Origin: Onchidella celtica
Lineage: Eukaryota > Mollusca > Gastropoda > Systellommatophora > Onchidiidae
DNA: 64,000 bases
Assembly: GCA_963931925.1 (NCBI GenBank)
Contig: OZ007570.1
Coordinates: forward strand, 1,787,037-1,851,036
Reading direction: 5' to 3'
Shown here: positions 48,221 through 60,900 of the stretch, one piece after another
How positions within the stretch are numbered: position 1 is the stretch's first letter
Layout: each line of letters begins with the position of its first letter
Notes under the pieces: model-generated
The model's database searches: none
Told to the model about the DNA's origin: nothing
The model's input: the letters and a program-made list of their open reading frames with translations, nothing else
Made by a program: the position numbers and the translations under genes

Positions 48221-51149
48221 CCTAGACGCTTCGTTGCTCAAATGTTCTCTCTCATTCATTTTGTCCCGTCTGTCCAGACTTTTCTCTCAGTTTAGCCAGT
48301 CACTTCTAGGTTGGCTCACACAGGCCAAGATCTCGTTATTTTGTGAAATTGGGGATAATCTTTTTTTGCTCTGAACGACGAGATAGTCCAAAGTGTAGTG
48401 TTTGAAGTGAGTGGTCCTCACTAAATGGCTTCTTTCGCACGTTTACAGCAGCATAATGGTTTGTGTCTCTTATGAATTGGTCTTTGTTGTTTAATGTGGT
48501 CGATGATGGTGTGGGTCACCGATGTCGTTGACGAAGAAGATGAAAATGAGGGAAAATTAGGACAAGAAAACAGCCCGTTATCTTTGTGAAGACTGATTTT
48601 GGGGGGGGGGGGGGGGTGAATTTGCGGAATGCTCGAATGTCAGATAGAAGAAGAAAAGACGTGCACGGCTGTCTGCACACAAGGGAAATGATCTCTTAAT
48701 GCCACATTTAGACGACCGTTTTGGCATGGAGCAGTGGAGAAGAAAGTGCAGATAACTTTCACATTCTGTTAAAACTGGCGCTGATAAAGAAGTTAGAAAA
48801 AGTTTCTAAAGGAATTTCAGTGTTGCAGAAGAAAGTGTAGCAATGCTATGGAGTTTGTGTTGAAGCAGAAAACTTGGAGCTGACGCAGCGCGCAGAGAGA
48901 TTAAACGTGGAGAATAAAAAAAGAAACCATCTGTTAATACAGGAAATGCTGTAGTTACTTTCAGTGGATATGAAACAAAAGTGAAAATAACAGAATAAAT
49001 TTGATACTGTAATGATTCAAACAAATACAACTGAATGCAAAGCTTAAGCAAATGTTAAAGAGAATGGACACGAATTACTTGAATGGAAATTTATGGAGAA
49101 ACAATACTTCGCCGTGTATCGACCATTAAAGTTCAAAAGTCCAAATTTGGCTTGGACAGCAAGAACCCGCAGTTAAGGAGAAACATTCTGCGATCTGTTT
49201 AGATTCTATGTATTTCTATTCAAATACATGTGTTTTATTGTTCGATTGTTTTATTTGTTCAATTTTCCCTTTTTTTTCCTGTTGTTGTTTTTTAGTGTAT
49301 ATTTTATTTTCCTTGACGAAGATTGTTTCCGAAATATGGGCCATTTTCTGTCTTCTCTTTTTGTTTGCGTTTCGTTGTACAGTTTGGGAATTATTTCTCA
49401 CGTGAGCGCTTTCTTACATACAGCCTTTACTTTTTGCCAAATTCTGACGTTGCCTCTGGCCGTGCTGCGCCCCCCCCCTCCCCCCCCCCCCCAAGTATTT
49501 CTGTGGTTTTTATATTTCGTCGTTAAACTGAGAGTTATCTTCCCTGATATTCCAACAATACTGGGCCATGTTGCGAGTCTGGGGCGAGGCTGAGACAGCA
49601 ATCAGCTGGTACTGGTAGGTTTGTCAATGGTTATATGTATCTAGTAGTTATTGTGTCAGCCCGCTGTATCGTTTACCTGGAAGAGCATCTTACTAGGCAG
49701 ATATCTACCGTTTGTTTGACCTTAACGCTGCCAGCGAGGAAATGCTGAGCTCTGCAAAGGATTGTTAGAAATTTTGTAGACTCAGAGGTGACCCTTAATA
49801 TTTTATGGGGTTTTGCCACTGGTTTTGGAAGTCTAGGTAGGTTAGAATAGTTGACGAAAAGAATCATTTTCAAAGAGTTTAAATGTCATAACATATAAAA
49901 TAATTGTTTGAGTCGGCAAGTTTTCAGGATCCGCTTATCTGTTGATGGATTGCCTAGAATGTTGAATTGGAGAACTGCTGAGTGTTCATTCTGATATTGC
50001 ATTGACCCGGAACCCCAATAAAGTATTCATCTCTAGGACGCTGATTTCATTGGTTCTGGCAGTACGCTGTTCAAACATTAGTAGTCCGCCAAAAGGCTCC
50101 CGTTGGGTTAAAATTGTGTCGAGGAAGCAACTTGTCGTCCGAGGCTAGAGAGTTAACCTAAACTTTTGGCAATTCCAGCTGCCGGCTCCTGCATTAACCC
50201 TGTCACCGTGTCATCATGATCGGATTAGTGAGGTGTCTCAGCAATGTTAACCCTTGCAGAACTCGATCCGGAACGGAGGCACTTGAGAGCCTGATTCAGT
50301 TTCGGTTGTCATGACAGAGAGGAAAAGGGTGGGTTTTTGTGGCTTTTGTTCGGGATAAATTTGTTAGCGTTGTGAGAGGTTGTTGTGTACTTGGGCGTGC
50401 AGGACATTGGCAGAGGAATTGGCTCTCAAGGTAACAATCCTGAGCCTTGTTGGGATATAAAGTTATTGAAAACTGCGATCGAGATTGACAAGAGGTATGA
50501 CACACGGATTGTATAGACGTGCCAGCTGATGACGTAGGAACTAACTGAACCCAAAGGTGCTTGGAACACGCCGCCCCCCCCCCCCGCACTTTGCCACAGC
50601 TCTACGCTAATGTCATAAGTCATTTTTTGACACTTCTGAGAAATAAAGAAAAAAACGGTTTCTTTTCCTTTCATTTAGTGGCTGAAGCCATTGGTTCTAT
50701 TGGATTATTGCATGTTCCGGTGGGTCCATTTCTTTCTCTACCTGATAGCTGTCATGCTCAGGAATGCGATGAACCGTCATTTGCTTTTTGGTACCAGTCT
50801 GATGCCATTATTGTACAGCAGTGACGTCTTCCTTCACTGGGATCAGCGATCAAGTTCATTCGCGCGTCAACGCCAGCGCTTACACGACCAGTGTACCACA
50901 CCTCTAAAGACAGTGAAGAGAATCAGTGTGATTGGTGGAAGATTCAGCCGTGAGTAGGGTCCACATAGGAGCGATGCAGACTGAGGGCATTGCTAGTTTG
51001 GTTTGTTTTCGCGTTCAGTCAACAAGTACTTGTCTTAGATATAAGCCACAGGTATAGAGTAATGGATAGCTCTAACGGTGCCAGGAGTACCAAGACATAT
51101 AATCAGAAATAGTCATGAGGTAAAACCAGTGATTATTAAATCTATAAAT
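48221..51149. other. No gene seen
   Basis: Poly-G at 48600-48616, poly-C at 49470-49492 and 50573-50585. A 121-codon frame at 49228-49593 is hydrophobic and pyrimidine-driven. An 88-codon frame at 50691-50957 was inspected and not recognised. Confidence 0.5.
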
Positions 51150-51464
51150 CAACGTTTCTCAAGGTGGGGATCATGCTGCACTGAGGGCGTGTGGCAATCT
51201 TTGGGTGGCGCGTTGGACTTCAAAATGGAGTGTAGAGGATTTTTCATAGAATCTTACTTTCAGGGTGTCTTGTAACTTAACTGTATAGATAAAACTGTTC
51301 TTTGTTTATGTCATGTTGGTAGTTTCCGTGTTTAGCTTGGATTTAAAAGTCTGAACTTAACGGATGCACGACTGTCATGGTTATGTACAACCTAGCCGGT
51401 GTTGTTTAGCTTTCTTTTTGAAAATTGAAGTGGGGTGTGAGACAAAGAAGGTTGAGAACCGCTG
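51150..51464 (+). mobile_element. hAT-like MITE
   Basis: The left end CAACGTTTCTCAAGGTGGGG and right end AAGGTTGAGAACCGCTG (51448-51464) are imperfect inverses of the CAGxGGTTCTCAA type common to hAT elements. Flanking octamers CTATAAAT and CGATAGAC agree at five of eight positions, compatible with an old 8-bp target duplication. It is 315 bp with no transposase. Confidence 0.68.
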
Positions 51465-52713
51465 CGATAGACAGACAACAGTGAAAGTAATGACAATAGA
51501 AAACGTGACCTTTTACACCCTCAGTAATCGAAGTTAAATGTGCAGCACGATAAACTGTCCTTGGAATTCTCTGGATTGTGTCATTAAGAAAGTAACTAAA
51601 GATGAAGAATTCATGAGAAACATTGGACTATCTATCCAGTTCTGCACTCCCTCCTCTTTTAAAAAAAAAAAACACAAAAAAAAACACAAAAACAAACATA
51701 TTTATTTACTTATTTTGGAACAGGTAACAAGCTGAAAGTCCAGAAATATCCCTGGTGTGATTATCTGCACATGTCCCGTGGATTTATCTGCCCACCTTAT
51801 CAGTCCCAATTTTTAAGTAATTGTTAGAGAAATGGCGGCCCATTTGCTAGGTGACGAATGATTCGGTCAGATTCTCTGTCTCTCTGCCTTTTTTTTTTTT
51901 TTCTTTCTCGCTGGTTCTTACTCATGTTTAGAGAAGATGAGAAAAGCAGGGCAAACCTTCCTTGTCCAACATTCCTTAGCCAGCATTATCATTGTTTATC
52001 TGGGCGGCAGAGCAGATTTATATAAACATGAGAAAACGATGAATATCATAGCCACTCTTTGTAGGGTTCTCAGCTATAAATAGCTATGAGTCATACATCT
52101 GATTTCACTGCAAAAAATTGCGCATTGCTTCGTTTCCCTTCCCCTTTCCCTGCATTGTCAGCAAGAACGACTAGGATTGCTCAGCGGAAAACCCGAACAT
52201 GTCTGAGAGTGAAATCCGTTCAAGTTAGTTTTGTTTCATAGTTTGTATTAGATATATGCCATCAGATCGGCCAGAAAGTTCGTCTTGACAGACAGGCTAT
52301 CCTGTTTTGGCTGTCCTAGTGAGTCTGGAGTTTACTACTACGGTTATGCAAACTACATTGGGCCCTTTAAAACTACCATGCGCCCTACAGCTTGTTAGAC
52401 TATGTTGCTTACGGGAGGGGGGAACAGAACGGCTTGATACTCAATACAAGGATGTTTTCTGTCTGCCAGTCTGTTTGTCTGCGTGCCCCCCCCCCCCAAA
52501 GTCCCGTCCCTTCCTTCGCGTCAGAGCAACCGTTTAAAAATTGAAAACAGACTAATTAGCTTTTTCCTTGGCCTTTCACATAATCATTATGATATTCAAG
52601 GCCAACGCTGTCTCGTTCAGACAAGTGTAAAATTAGCCCCGTCTTGAGGACATTCTTTCCTCATCTACGGCACAGTTTTGTCTTAAATATATCAGCATGT
52701 CCTTTGCTCATCT
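51465..52713. other. No gene seen
   Basis: Unique DNA with an A-rich run at 51660-51700, T13 near 51890 and poly-C at 52485-52496. Confidence 0.5.
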
Positions 52714-53645
52714 CTTGGGGTCTGGCACTGTCTTGGGGTCTGGCACTGTCTTGGGGTCTGGCACTGTCTTGGGGCCTGGCGCCGTCTTGGGGCCTGGCAC
52801 CGTCTTGGGGTCTGACACCGACTTGGGGTCTGGCACTGTCCTGGGGTCTGACACCGACTTGGGGTCTGGCACTGTCCTGGGGTCTGACACCGACTTGGGG
52901 TCTGGCACTGTCTTGGGGTCTGACAACGACTTGGGGTCTGGCACTGTCTTGGGGTCTGGCACTGTCTTGGGGTCTGGCATCGTCTTGGGGTCTGGCACCG
53001 TCCTGGGGTCTGGCACCGTCTTGGGGTCTGGCACCATCTTGGGGTCTGACATCGTCTGGGGTCTGGCACCGTCTTGGGGTCTGACATCGTCTGGGGTCTG
53101 ACACTGTCTTGGGGTCTGACACCATCTTGGGGTCTGACACCGTCCCTGGGTCTGACATCGTCCTGGGGTCTGACACCGTCTTGGGGTCTGACACCGTCTT
53201 GGAGTCTGGCATCTTCTTGGGGTCTGGTACCGTCTTGGGGCCTGGCACCGTCTTGGGGTCTGACACCAACTTGGGGTCTGACACCGTTTTGGGGTCTGAC
53301 ACCTTCTCGGGATCTGGCACCGTCCCGGGGTCTGGCACCGTCTTGGGGTCTGGCTGCGTCTTGGGGTCTGACACCGTTTTGGAGTCTGACACCGTCTCGG
53401 GGTCTGACAGCGTCTTGGGGTCTGGCACCGTCTTGGGGTCTGACACCGTCTTGGGGTGTGGCACCGTCTTGGGATCTGGCACCGTCTTGGGGTCTGACAC
53501 TGTCTTGGGGTCTGGCACTGTCCTGGGGTCTGACACCGTCTTGGGGTCTGGCATCGTCTTGGGGTCTGACACCGTCTTGGGGTGTGGCACCGTCTTGGGG
53601 TCTGGCACCGTCTTGGGGTCTGACACCGACTTGGGGTCTGGCACC
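52714..53645 (+). repeat. 18-bp minisatellite, about 52 copies
   Basis: The unit CTTGGGGTCTGGCACTGT repeats, with GG(C/A)C and ACCG variants. Because 18 is a multiple of three and the unit lacks stops, both strands stay open for hundreds of codons: hexapeptides of VLGSGT type on plus and PDPKTV type on minus. Two 17-bp units near 53050-53100 shift the frame, and neither strand has flanking non-repeat coding sequence. Confidence 0.95.
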
Positions 53646-54717
53646 ACCGTGTAGCGCTGAATAATTTCACCAGCACGTGCATTGTCGTGAATTGGCCCTC
53701 TCAGTTCTGGCGTGTCTTTCATTCATCCTGCGCTTCTCTTTACCTTCATTTTTCTTGTAGAAGAGACCGGGCAGTGCCTAACTCTGGCTTTCAAACAGCC
53801 CGTGGTGTCTTCCTACTAAAAAGTATTTCCCCGGGTACATGGCTGGCCCTAATGTTACTGGAGAAGAGAGACGCTGTTTTACTTGAAATATATTCTTTAT
53901 CCACCATACACTTGTAGATAGAAACATTGAGGTACGTGCACTGCACCCCCCTTCATTGAATAAAAAGGAATGAAAAATTACTTTAAAGAGCTCATAGACG
54001 ATTTGGCTAAAACAAGCTGTCATGTGCAGTTGTGAGAATATATTGGCGCCGTTTCGTGATAGGATCAGCAACAAATGCTTACGTTGTATGGAAGATAAAA
54101 GCAGTTTGCTGTTTTTGAGAAGGAATGCTGAGCATGAGCAAGATTTATCCCACGTTTGTGACTGGGAATGTTGAATGTGAGCAAGATTTGTGTATGTCTG
54201 GCGGCACAGACAGTCATTTTGACCCCGGGTTGGGTTAGTCTGTCTGATCCAGCTCGTTATGAAGGCCGGGTCATTGCGGTCGGCAGTGTGGGTTGTCATA
54301 CAGGTTCTCTTTGTCTCTGTAACTAAAGATGGTAAGGATAGGGGTGGGGTAGGGGAGAGGGGGCAAGGGTGTGAAGCCGAGGGAGGTGGGGGGGGGGGGA
54401 GGGGGGTTCGAAAAGGAGAGAAAGATTGTCTTCGGTTTACTCATATTTCAGGAAAATTGTGCGGAAGTTATCTGTCTTCCCAGAGAATTTGACCCATCAT
54501 TGTAATGTACCTCAGAACGTAATGACCAGCCACTTTCCAGCGGGTGTGTCTGAGATATAGCGATTTGCTAATGATGAGTGACATTTTATGAATGCCAATG
54601 AAACGAGAGAACTACCGAGAACGCTGCAATTTGTGGTAACATAATAAATGATAATTAGATCTCACAGAACGGGAATCTCCCACCCTCGGGTCTTGGGCTC
54701 CTGAGAAAACAAAAATC

Positions 54718-55090
54718 GTCATGAATCATATTATTGTAAAGGAAGTGAGACCTCCAATGTAATCACGAAAGGCTTTCTAATCGCTGAGTCTTACATTCTG
54801 CAAATTATCATAATACCCACATAAAGACTTAAAGGTGAACTTTTAAAAAAATATTTTAAAGACTCGTTGATTTTGAGCCACAACTGAGTTGAACAAAAGA
54901 AACTTTTCCGACATTTTGAGACAGAAAGAAAGAGACGCATTTGCTTGCATTCGAATAAAAAAAATATGACAGGAAATTGCATTGTGCGCCTCAGTTTATA
55001 CATTGATGGTCCAAATCCAACTTTGCAAATCTTATCTGTGTATTCCCCCGGTCAGTGGACCAACTAGTCTTATCAGAGTCAGTATGAACG
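54718..55090 (+). repeat. Dispersed repeat, copy 2
   Basis: This contains GAGCCACAACTGAGTTGAAC at 54876-54895 and the same ordered blocks as 4165-4540, at roughly two-thirds identity by eye. It may be an old unclassified transposable element. Confidence 0.6.
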
Positions 55091-56829
55091 ACAGTGAGGT
55101 GGTCGTTACCGGTTTTCTGAGGTCATTGTTGACCAGTAGTTGGAGCGATGGGTACCAGGACTCATTCAACAAAGAACACAAACACACTAGAACGTGTTTA
55201 GCACACCAAATTAGCATATAAGAAGGATATTCCAATACTTTGCGAGTTTGTTCCCGTATTATAGAATTTTTCGTGCTTTACTTTGACATTTGCGGTGGGA
55301 TTTTGTAATCTTCAGATCCGAAAATTGAAATTTGGAAAAACCCTGAAGAAACGTCGAATTCGCACTTGAAAATTGGCCTATGGACCCTGGTGGAAACGAT
55401 ATCATCATCTCTTGCCGCTTTATCATATTGGCAGCAACCTGGCAGGACCCACAGCAATAAGATCTAGAGCAACAACAGTAACAACAACTCTGGCGTATTG
55501 GGTTATCCTTCTCCAACTATTTCTTGCAATCAGGTGGTAGATAGCTCAAGACCGGGACTTTGACTACCGGGTTTAACTTTTAGCCAATCAGATTTTAGAG
55601 TTTATATTTATCCGTGTCATTTCTGGTTGCCAGACACCGACCACCACGACATGGCCGAAAATATTTATGGACGGCATTTTTCAAGCACTGACAGTTTATT
55701 CTAGGCAAGAGTCGTTGTTGTAATAATTATCTTTTAAGTGGAGAACCACATAAAGCTGTCTCGTGCCACCACTTAGTAGCAACATCCCCTGCTTCTGTTT
55801 ATGTCTGCCATATTATATTAATAGACAGAATCGTTCCGACGGTTGGACGATATTCATTATATCCGAGCACATTCCTGACGCATTTTAGAGTTCGATGGGT
55901 TAAAATCTGTGATCAACAGTGTCTGAAGGGCCGAGTCTTGAAGGTCTATTTTGAACCGGAATTTCATTGAGAACCGCAGGTTAATTTGTTAAACTCGGGT
56001 CACCGTGTTACGTGCTCTTTTTGGCACGGTAAACCGCTCTTTGTGGCAACAGAGGTAAGTTAGGTCAATTAACTTGCTTATGGGCGACCCGAAGTGATTT
56101 GTCTGTCTGTTAGTCTGTCTATCCACAGTGACCCGAATGACCTAAAGGTAAGGTCAGCCTGTGTGGTAGGTCAGTAGCGGTGTCAGCTGTTGGGTGGCTC
56201 GGATCTATGTCAGAATAAGATCTTGATACATGCATTTCTGGTTTGTTTGGCCATTTGTTTTCTTATCCAAATCTTCACGTCCGGAGTACACACAGGTGTA
56301 CACTAATGTACGAGTACATGCATTCACTGGTCTATCGTTTGAAGGGTTTTATAACAAATTTGGTTTCGGCGATGGATCCACATTTGTGACAGATAGATGG
56401 ATAGGGTCATCTTGTCAGTTGATCGGAATGTCCACGGAGAATTTCATCCGTCTTTCGTTTATATTTACCCGTACTCCATAGACCTCAGTCATTACAGTAT
56501 TGTTCAGATATTAAACTAGACATTTTGAAAATTAATGCTTGGTGCCAAATCTTACTCAATGAGTTCGGCAACATTCCTAAACTTGCACATTACCGCGAAT
56601 GCCATGCAAATGAGGCCAACATGTCCTCAGTCGTTATTATTAAATACATTATCAGGTTCCCTTCTTTCGTGGTATAATTTAGTGAAGCCGTCTTTCTAAG
56701 TGGTTATAGAGTATAGTGGGTTTTTTTGTTGTTTTATTGCTTGTGGTATGTTGGATTGGGGGAGGGGTGGTGGCTAAACCTGGCTTTCCATAATTTATTA
56801 CAATCATTACTGCAATTTTCATTGCACTC
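55091..56829. other. No gene seen
   Basis: Unique AT-rich DNA. No splice-bounded frame or repeat structure is recognised. Confidence 0.5.
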
Positions 56830-57060
56830 GAGGATGGAGAGAGCGACTGATAGTTGAATAAATGGATTGTCTAACTCTTTGTGACTGGTAGTTGAATAAA
56901 TGGATTGTCTGACTTGAGGATGGAGAGAGCGACTGATAGTTGAATAAATGGATTTTCTGACTTGAGGATGGAGAGAGCGACTGATAGTTGAATAAATGGA
57001 TTTTCTGACTTGAGGATGGAGAGAGCGACTGGTAGTTGAATAAGTGCGTGTTTGATTCAA
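56830..57060 (+). repeat. 48-bp tandem repeat, about 4.5 copies
   Basis: GAGGATGGAGAGAGCGACTG plus ATAGTTGAATAAATGGATT and TGTCTGACTT recur at 48-bp steps. One copy (around 56880) has lost part of the GAGAG segment. A pure (GA)n at 57064-57086 follows. Confidence 0.88.
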
Positions 57061-57685
57061 GGAGAGAGAGAGAGAGAGAGAGAGAGACTGACAGCAGATG
57101 TTTGAATAAATAGATTGATTGGCCCGAAGATGGAAAGATAACATGACAAGAAAAAAGAATGAAAAAGATGATGAAGAGATTTTTTTTTTAAAAGCGCCAC
57201 GAGTTGATGGTCAGATCAAACAGGAAATGCTGATGATGCACATTGGAGAAACAATCTCAGAATCCCACACGATTTCCTGCTGGCTCATGTTTAGCGTGTG
57301 TGTGTGGTTTTTGTTTTCTGCTGGTTACGCGCCGTTGTTTGTTGAGCAGGAAATTCCCGTTGTCCATACTGAAAACTTCCAGATTTGTTTTTACCGACAC
57401 TCGATGGGCATTGATACGATCTCCACAAATCTCACGTAACACGTTTTGTCCGCTCGAGCGTTCCTTCCCCCCCCCCCCCCCCCTGCCGTGTTCCGGACAC
57501 TCATCACGGTAGGAGGTATCGCTTTCGGGAAATCCCGGTCGTTCTGGACTTGGCACGGAACACAGTGTGCTTTGATGGAGTGTGAAATTGGTAATACGAG
57601 ATCAGGTATTGACTACACGAATGGCAGGAAAAAGAGATCAGTTTTTACAAATCCAGAAAGAAATCCGATTGATTCACACAGTTAC

Positions 57686-57932
57686 CGTATGTTTCCACGG
57701 CATTCTGCCAGGCTTATCATGTCGCCGGTTGTTGTTTCCACCAGGCCGAGACTTTGGGCCGTCAGCATCAGTACTGTGTCGTCAAGGTTTCGGATATCAC
57801 CGATGTCGTAATAGTCCTCACGGAGAGGAAGAAAGGTCGAGCTGGGCTGGGCCGGACTGGGACTGACTTGGATGGAAACAGAGTTAGAGCTACCTCCTCT
57901 CGTGCATGCTGGCGTCCAAGCGGGTGGGCTGT
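57686..57932 (-). CDS. Candidate internal exon, unidentified Ser/Pro-rich plus acidic protein segment
   Basis: On the minus strand a T-rich tract ending TTATTATACAG (AG at 57934-57933) is followed by 247 bases open in one frame. They end at ATACG then GTAACTG, an acceptable donor starting at 57685. The exon would enter in phase 1 and leave in phase 2, adding about 82 residues. The first half is Ser/Pro/Ala-rich and low in complexity. The second half is acidic with two adjacent tyrosines (REDYYDIGDIRNLDDTVLM) and then TAQSLGLVETTTGDMISLAE. This resembles a cytoplasmic tail or linker rather than a folded enzyme domain. I do not recognise the family. It is not repetitive within the window and its composition differs from the surrounding AT-rich DNA. 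No companion exon could be fixed on this strand. It may belong to a gene nested in, or neighbouring, BCKDHB, or it may be a chance open frame. Confidence 0.4.
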
Positions 57933-60900
57933 CTGTATAATAAAAATAAAAAAACATTAACGACATTGCAACGCACCTTTCTCTTCCATTCAGTTAATAC
58001 CAAATGACTGTAGCCTGCAGACTTTATACTTTTTCACTGATGGGCCTCTTCAGGATTCGGTCACATCAAAAAACACTGTGTCGCCTTTATTACTCTTCTT
58101 AATTATCTTCCATTTACGACTGACAGAGACAACGTTAGTGACCGAGTATTGATGGAAATTACGCCGGTTCATAGCAAGAAGTGATTATCTCCATTGTGAC
58201 AAACCAGGTGATGATCTTTCCTTGCACTGAACCGACGATTGTAATGTGCGTTCACAAAGAGCTGTTCTGTGTGACCTTTGCCGCAATGTTCATGGTCTGT
58301 CAATATTTATTTTCCTTTGCTTCTCAAACCGTTCAAGTTGAAAGGAGGAGCTAGAGTGGACTGAGTTGAGCATGGGATGGGAAAAGGTAGTTAGGCTGGT
58401 TGGTGAGCGCGTTCTAAGTCTATGCAATATCTTGGAGGTGTTGACTGGTCAAAGGGGTTTTCTATTGTCCATCCAGGCGACCAATGATAAGAGTGATCTA
58501 TAACCATGTTAGAGACGTGAGGGTGTGTGACAGTCAAACTTTATCACAAGGGCATCAGGAAGTACACAGGAAATACAACAACAACAACAGCAATAAAGTA
58601 ATGGCATAGAAATTGAGAGATTTTGCAACAGAATGATAATGATATTCACGCCAACGCCAGGATTAATTAAAAACTGCAGTTTGTTGAACAGCTGTTACAT
58701 TCCAGGTGCTGATAAATATAATAAAAATAGTATTATACGTTGATACGCTGGCGATGATATTGATCGTGCTACAGCGATCAGCACTGCGATATTGATGGTG
58801 GTATGTATTTGTGTAACAAAGCGTGTGTTGAGGACAGCCAGATGTTGTACTGACTGGAGCTTGGAATTCAGCAGCTGGGAACGTTGGTTTGCTGCAGTCT
58901 ATGTGTGCACCGAAACAACTGTTTTGTTATGTCACGGAGTGACTGGACGGGCAGTAGTTTCTTTTAGATCAAGAATTGGCAAGAGTTGGAGGAGGATTGG
59001 TTTCATAGGATTGGTGTATTGGACAATAACGATGCCCTGCTGGTCATTCATTTTGTGCTGAGCCACTTTTGGAAATACATTGCCGCCTACAAATTTTCTT
59101 CGTTTTTTTTTTTTAAACATTCAGTTGCCTTTATTGAATCACTTTAAAAGCAGTGTTACACTTGTGAAAGGAAATGTGCATAAAATGACACACTACGCCA
59201 ATAAAAGCATGCTTAGCATGTGCCAATATGTGTACAAATTAAAATTAGATCATTAAAAAGGGACATCAAAAGACAGTGCAAAAACATTACAATGATTAAA
59301 TCAATCTAGTATGGGTAAAGGGGAGTACAACGAAGCTGACAAATCAGGGTAAATTTTTGTCCTCTAGTTACTGTGGATTCCGTTTCTGGAGGTACCAACA
59401 TCATTCTGGTTGAGGTAAATAGTCTTTTGCACGTGTGTGTGTGTCCTCAAATGACAGTGTAGGCCAATTCGAAATGGACACAGATTATTGTAAAAACCAC
59501 GGCATTGGGGTTGGTGACAAACCTATCGCAGAATTATGGCAGGAATGCATTCGTAAACGTACGGTCAACATTTTGCCAAGTTATGCCAAAAAAGAAAATA
59601 TGACGCATTATCCTGCCACCTTGACCTCCACGTCAAAAAGACTTACACAAAATTCGCCTTAAATGTTGAGAACATGGAGTTTAAAATCTGAATGTGACTG
59701 TAAATGGTTGGTAGCCAATCGAGAAAGGAAGTAATTTGACTGAAGCAGTGGTACCTGGTAAAAGGCATCCGTAGTCCTCCACGTTGTAAGACGCATCAGG
59801 GACGAGGGCAAAAGATACATGTAGTTTAATTGTAACCTGATGATTATGGTCGACATTTCACGAAACGTATGTACAGAAAGTCATGGAAGTAAGACGTAAA
59901 CACAAAAGTATTTTGGTTTTTCCGAAGGAGACATTGATATAGATACCGAAAATAGTTCAGATCAAAGCAAAGATCTCCAAGTTAGACGTTGCAAGTAAGG
60001 TTGTCCTACATTTTGGAGTCCCTTGCTACCCCCGGGCTATATCTCCATTTCCGCATTCGTTTCATGCTACACCAAGCACTCATAGCGGCCTGACCTGAAT
60101 GAGGCGCCTATCACAAATCGTGTTTGCACAGATCAGTGAGCAAATACAAACTTTTCACGGCACGCGAGTAACTTTTCAGATCAGATATCGGGCGTGGGGC
60201 TTTTGGAACGTTGTTGTAGTCGGCACACTGGGTGAGTGTGGGGGTGCTGGAGCCGGAATTCGATATTTCTGAGAGAAAAACGGGGCTGGCTAGAGAATGG
60301 ATTCAGTGTTTGAAAGGAGGCTGCGATCAGTCTGGAAAGCGGCGTGCATTTGGATATCTGGGGTGCCCATGGACAAGAGAAAGTTGTATTTGACATTTCT
60401 TATTAATAAAACTTGGCTCAAAGAAACTACATTCTGTCACTACTTCAGATCATTTGGGTAATCACAGACTTGGACTTTTCCGGGAAGGGCCATCAAGAGG
60501 TAGAAGGGGGAAGAGTGATTGAATCAGTCATCACCGCCGCTGCTTATCCGATTCACTATTTGACATAAGGAAACACGGCAAGCGTTTGCTGATTGGAGTG
60601 AATCATGACCGTGTCTGAGAGCGCTGATGTTGTATTGTGAGTGTGGGAGAGACACGGGTGAAGGCTGTTTGTATTTTGTACTTTGTTGGGAAATATACCG
60701 CAGCTTGTGATGTTCTATCAAGTCAATTGCGAAATCTCTGAAAACTGCACTTGACACGTTATCTACGCGCGGCAGAAAAGTCCTACACTTATGCAACTTA
60801 TTGCCATCGGCATTTTGTGTTTTAAACCTTAGGGGAGGGGGGGGGGGTGTAAGGGAGTTGTCCTTGCTCATGATTTTTTAAAAAAGGTTTTTATAATTAA

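Noticed and set aside
52661-53722. A 353-codon minus-strand frame of DPKTV repeats
   Set aside because: It comes from the 18-bp minisatellite. 17-bp units shift the frame, and the flanks look like ordinary non-coding DNA.
59435-59662. A 75-codon plus-strand frame with DTDYCKNHGIGVGDKPIAEL
   Set aside because: The composition is protein-like, but I could not find a good acceptor or donor and do not recognise it.
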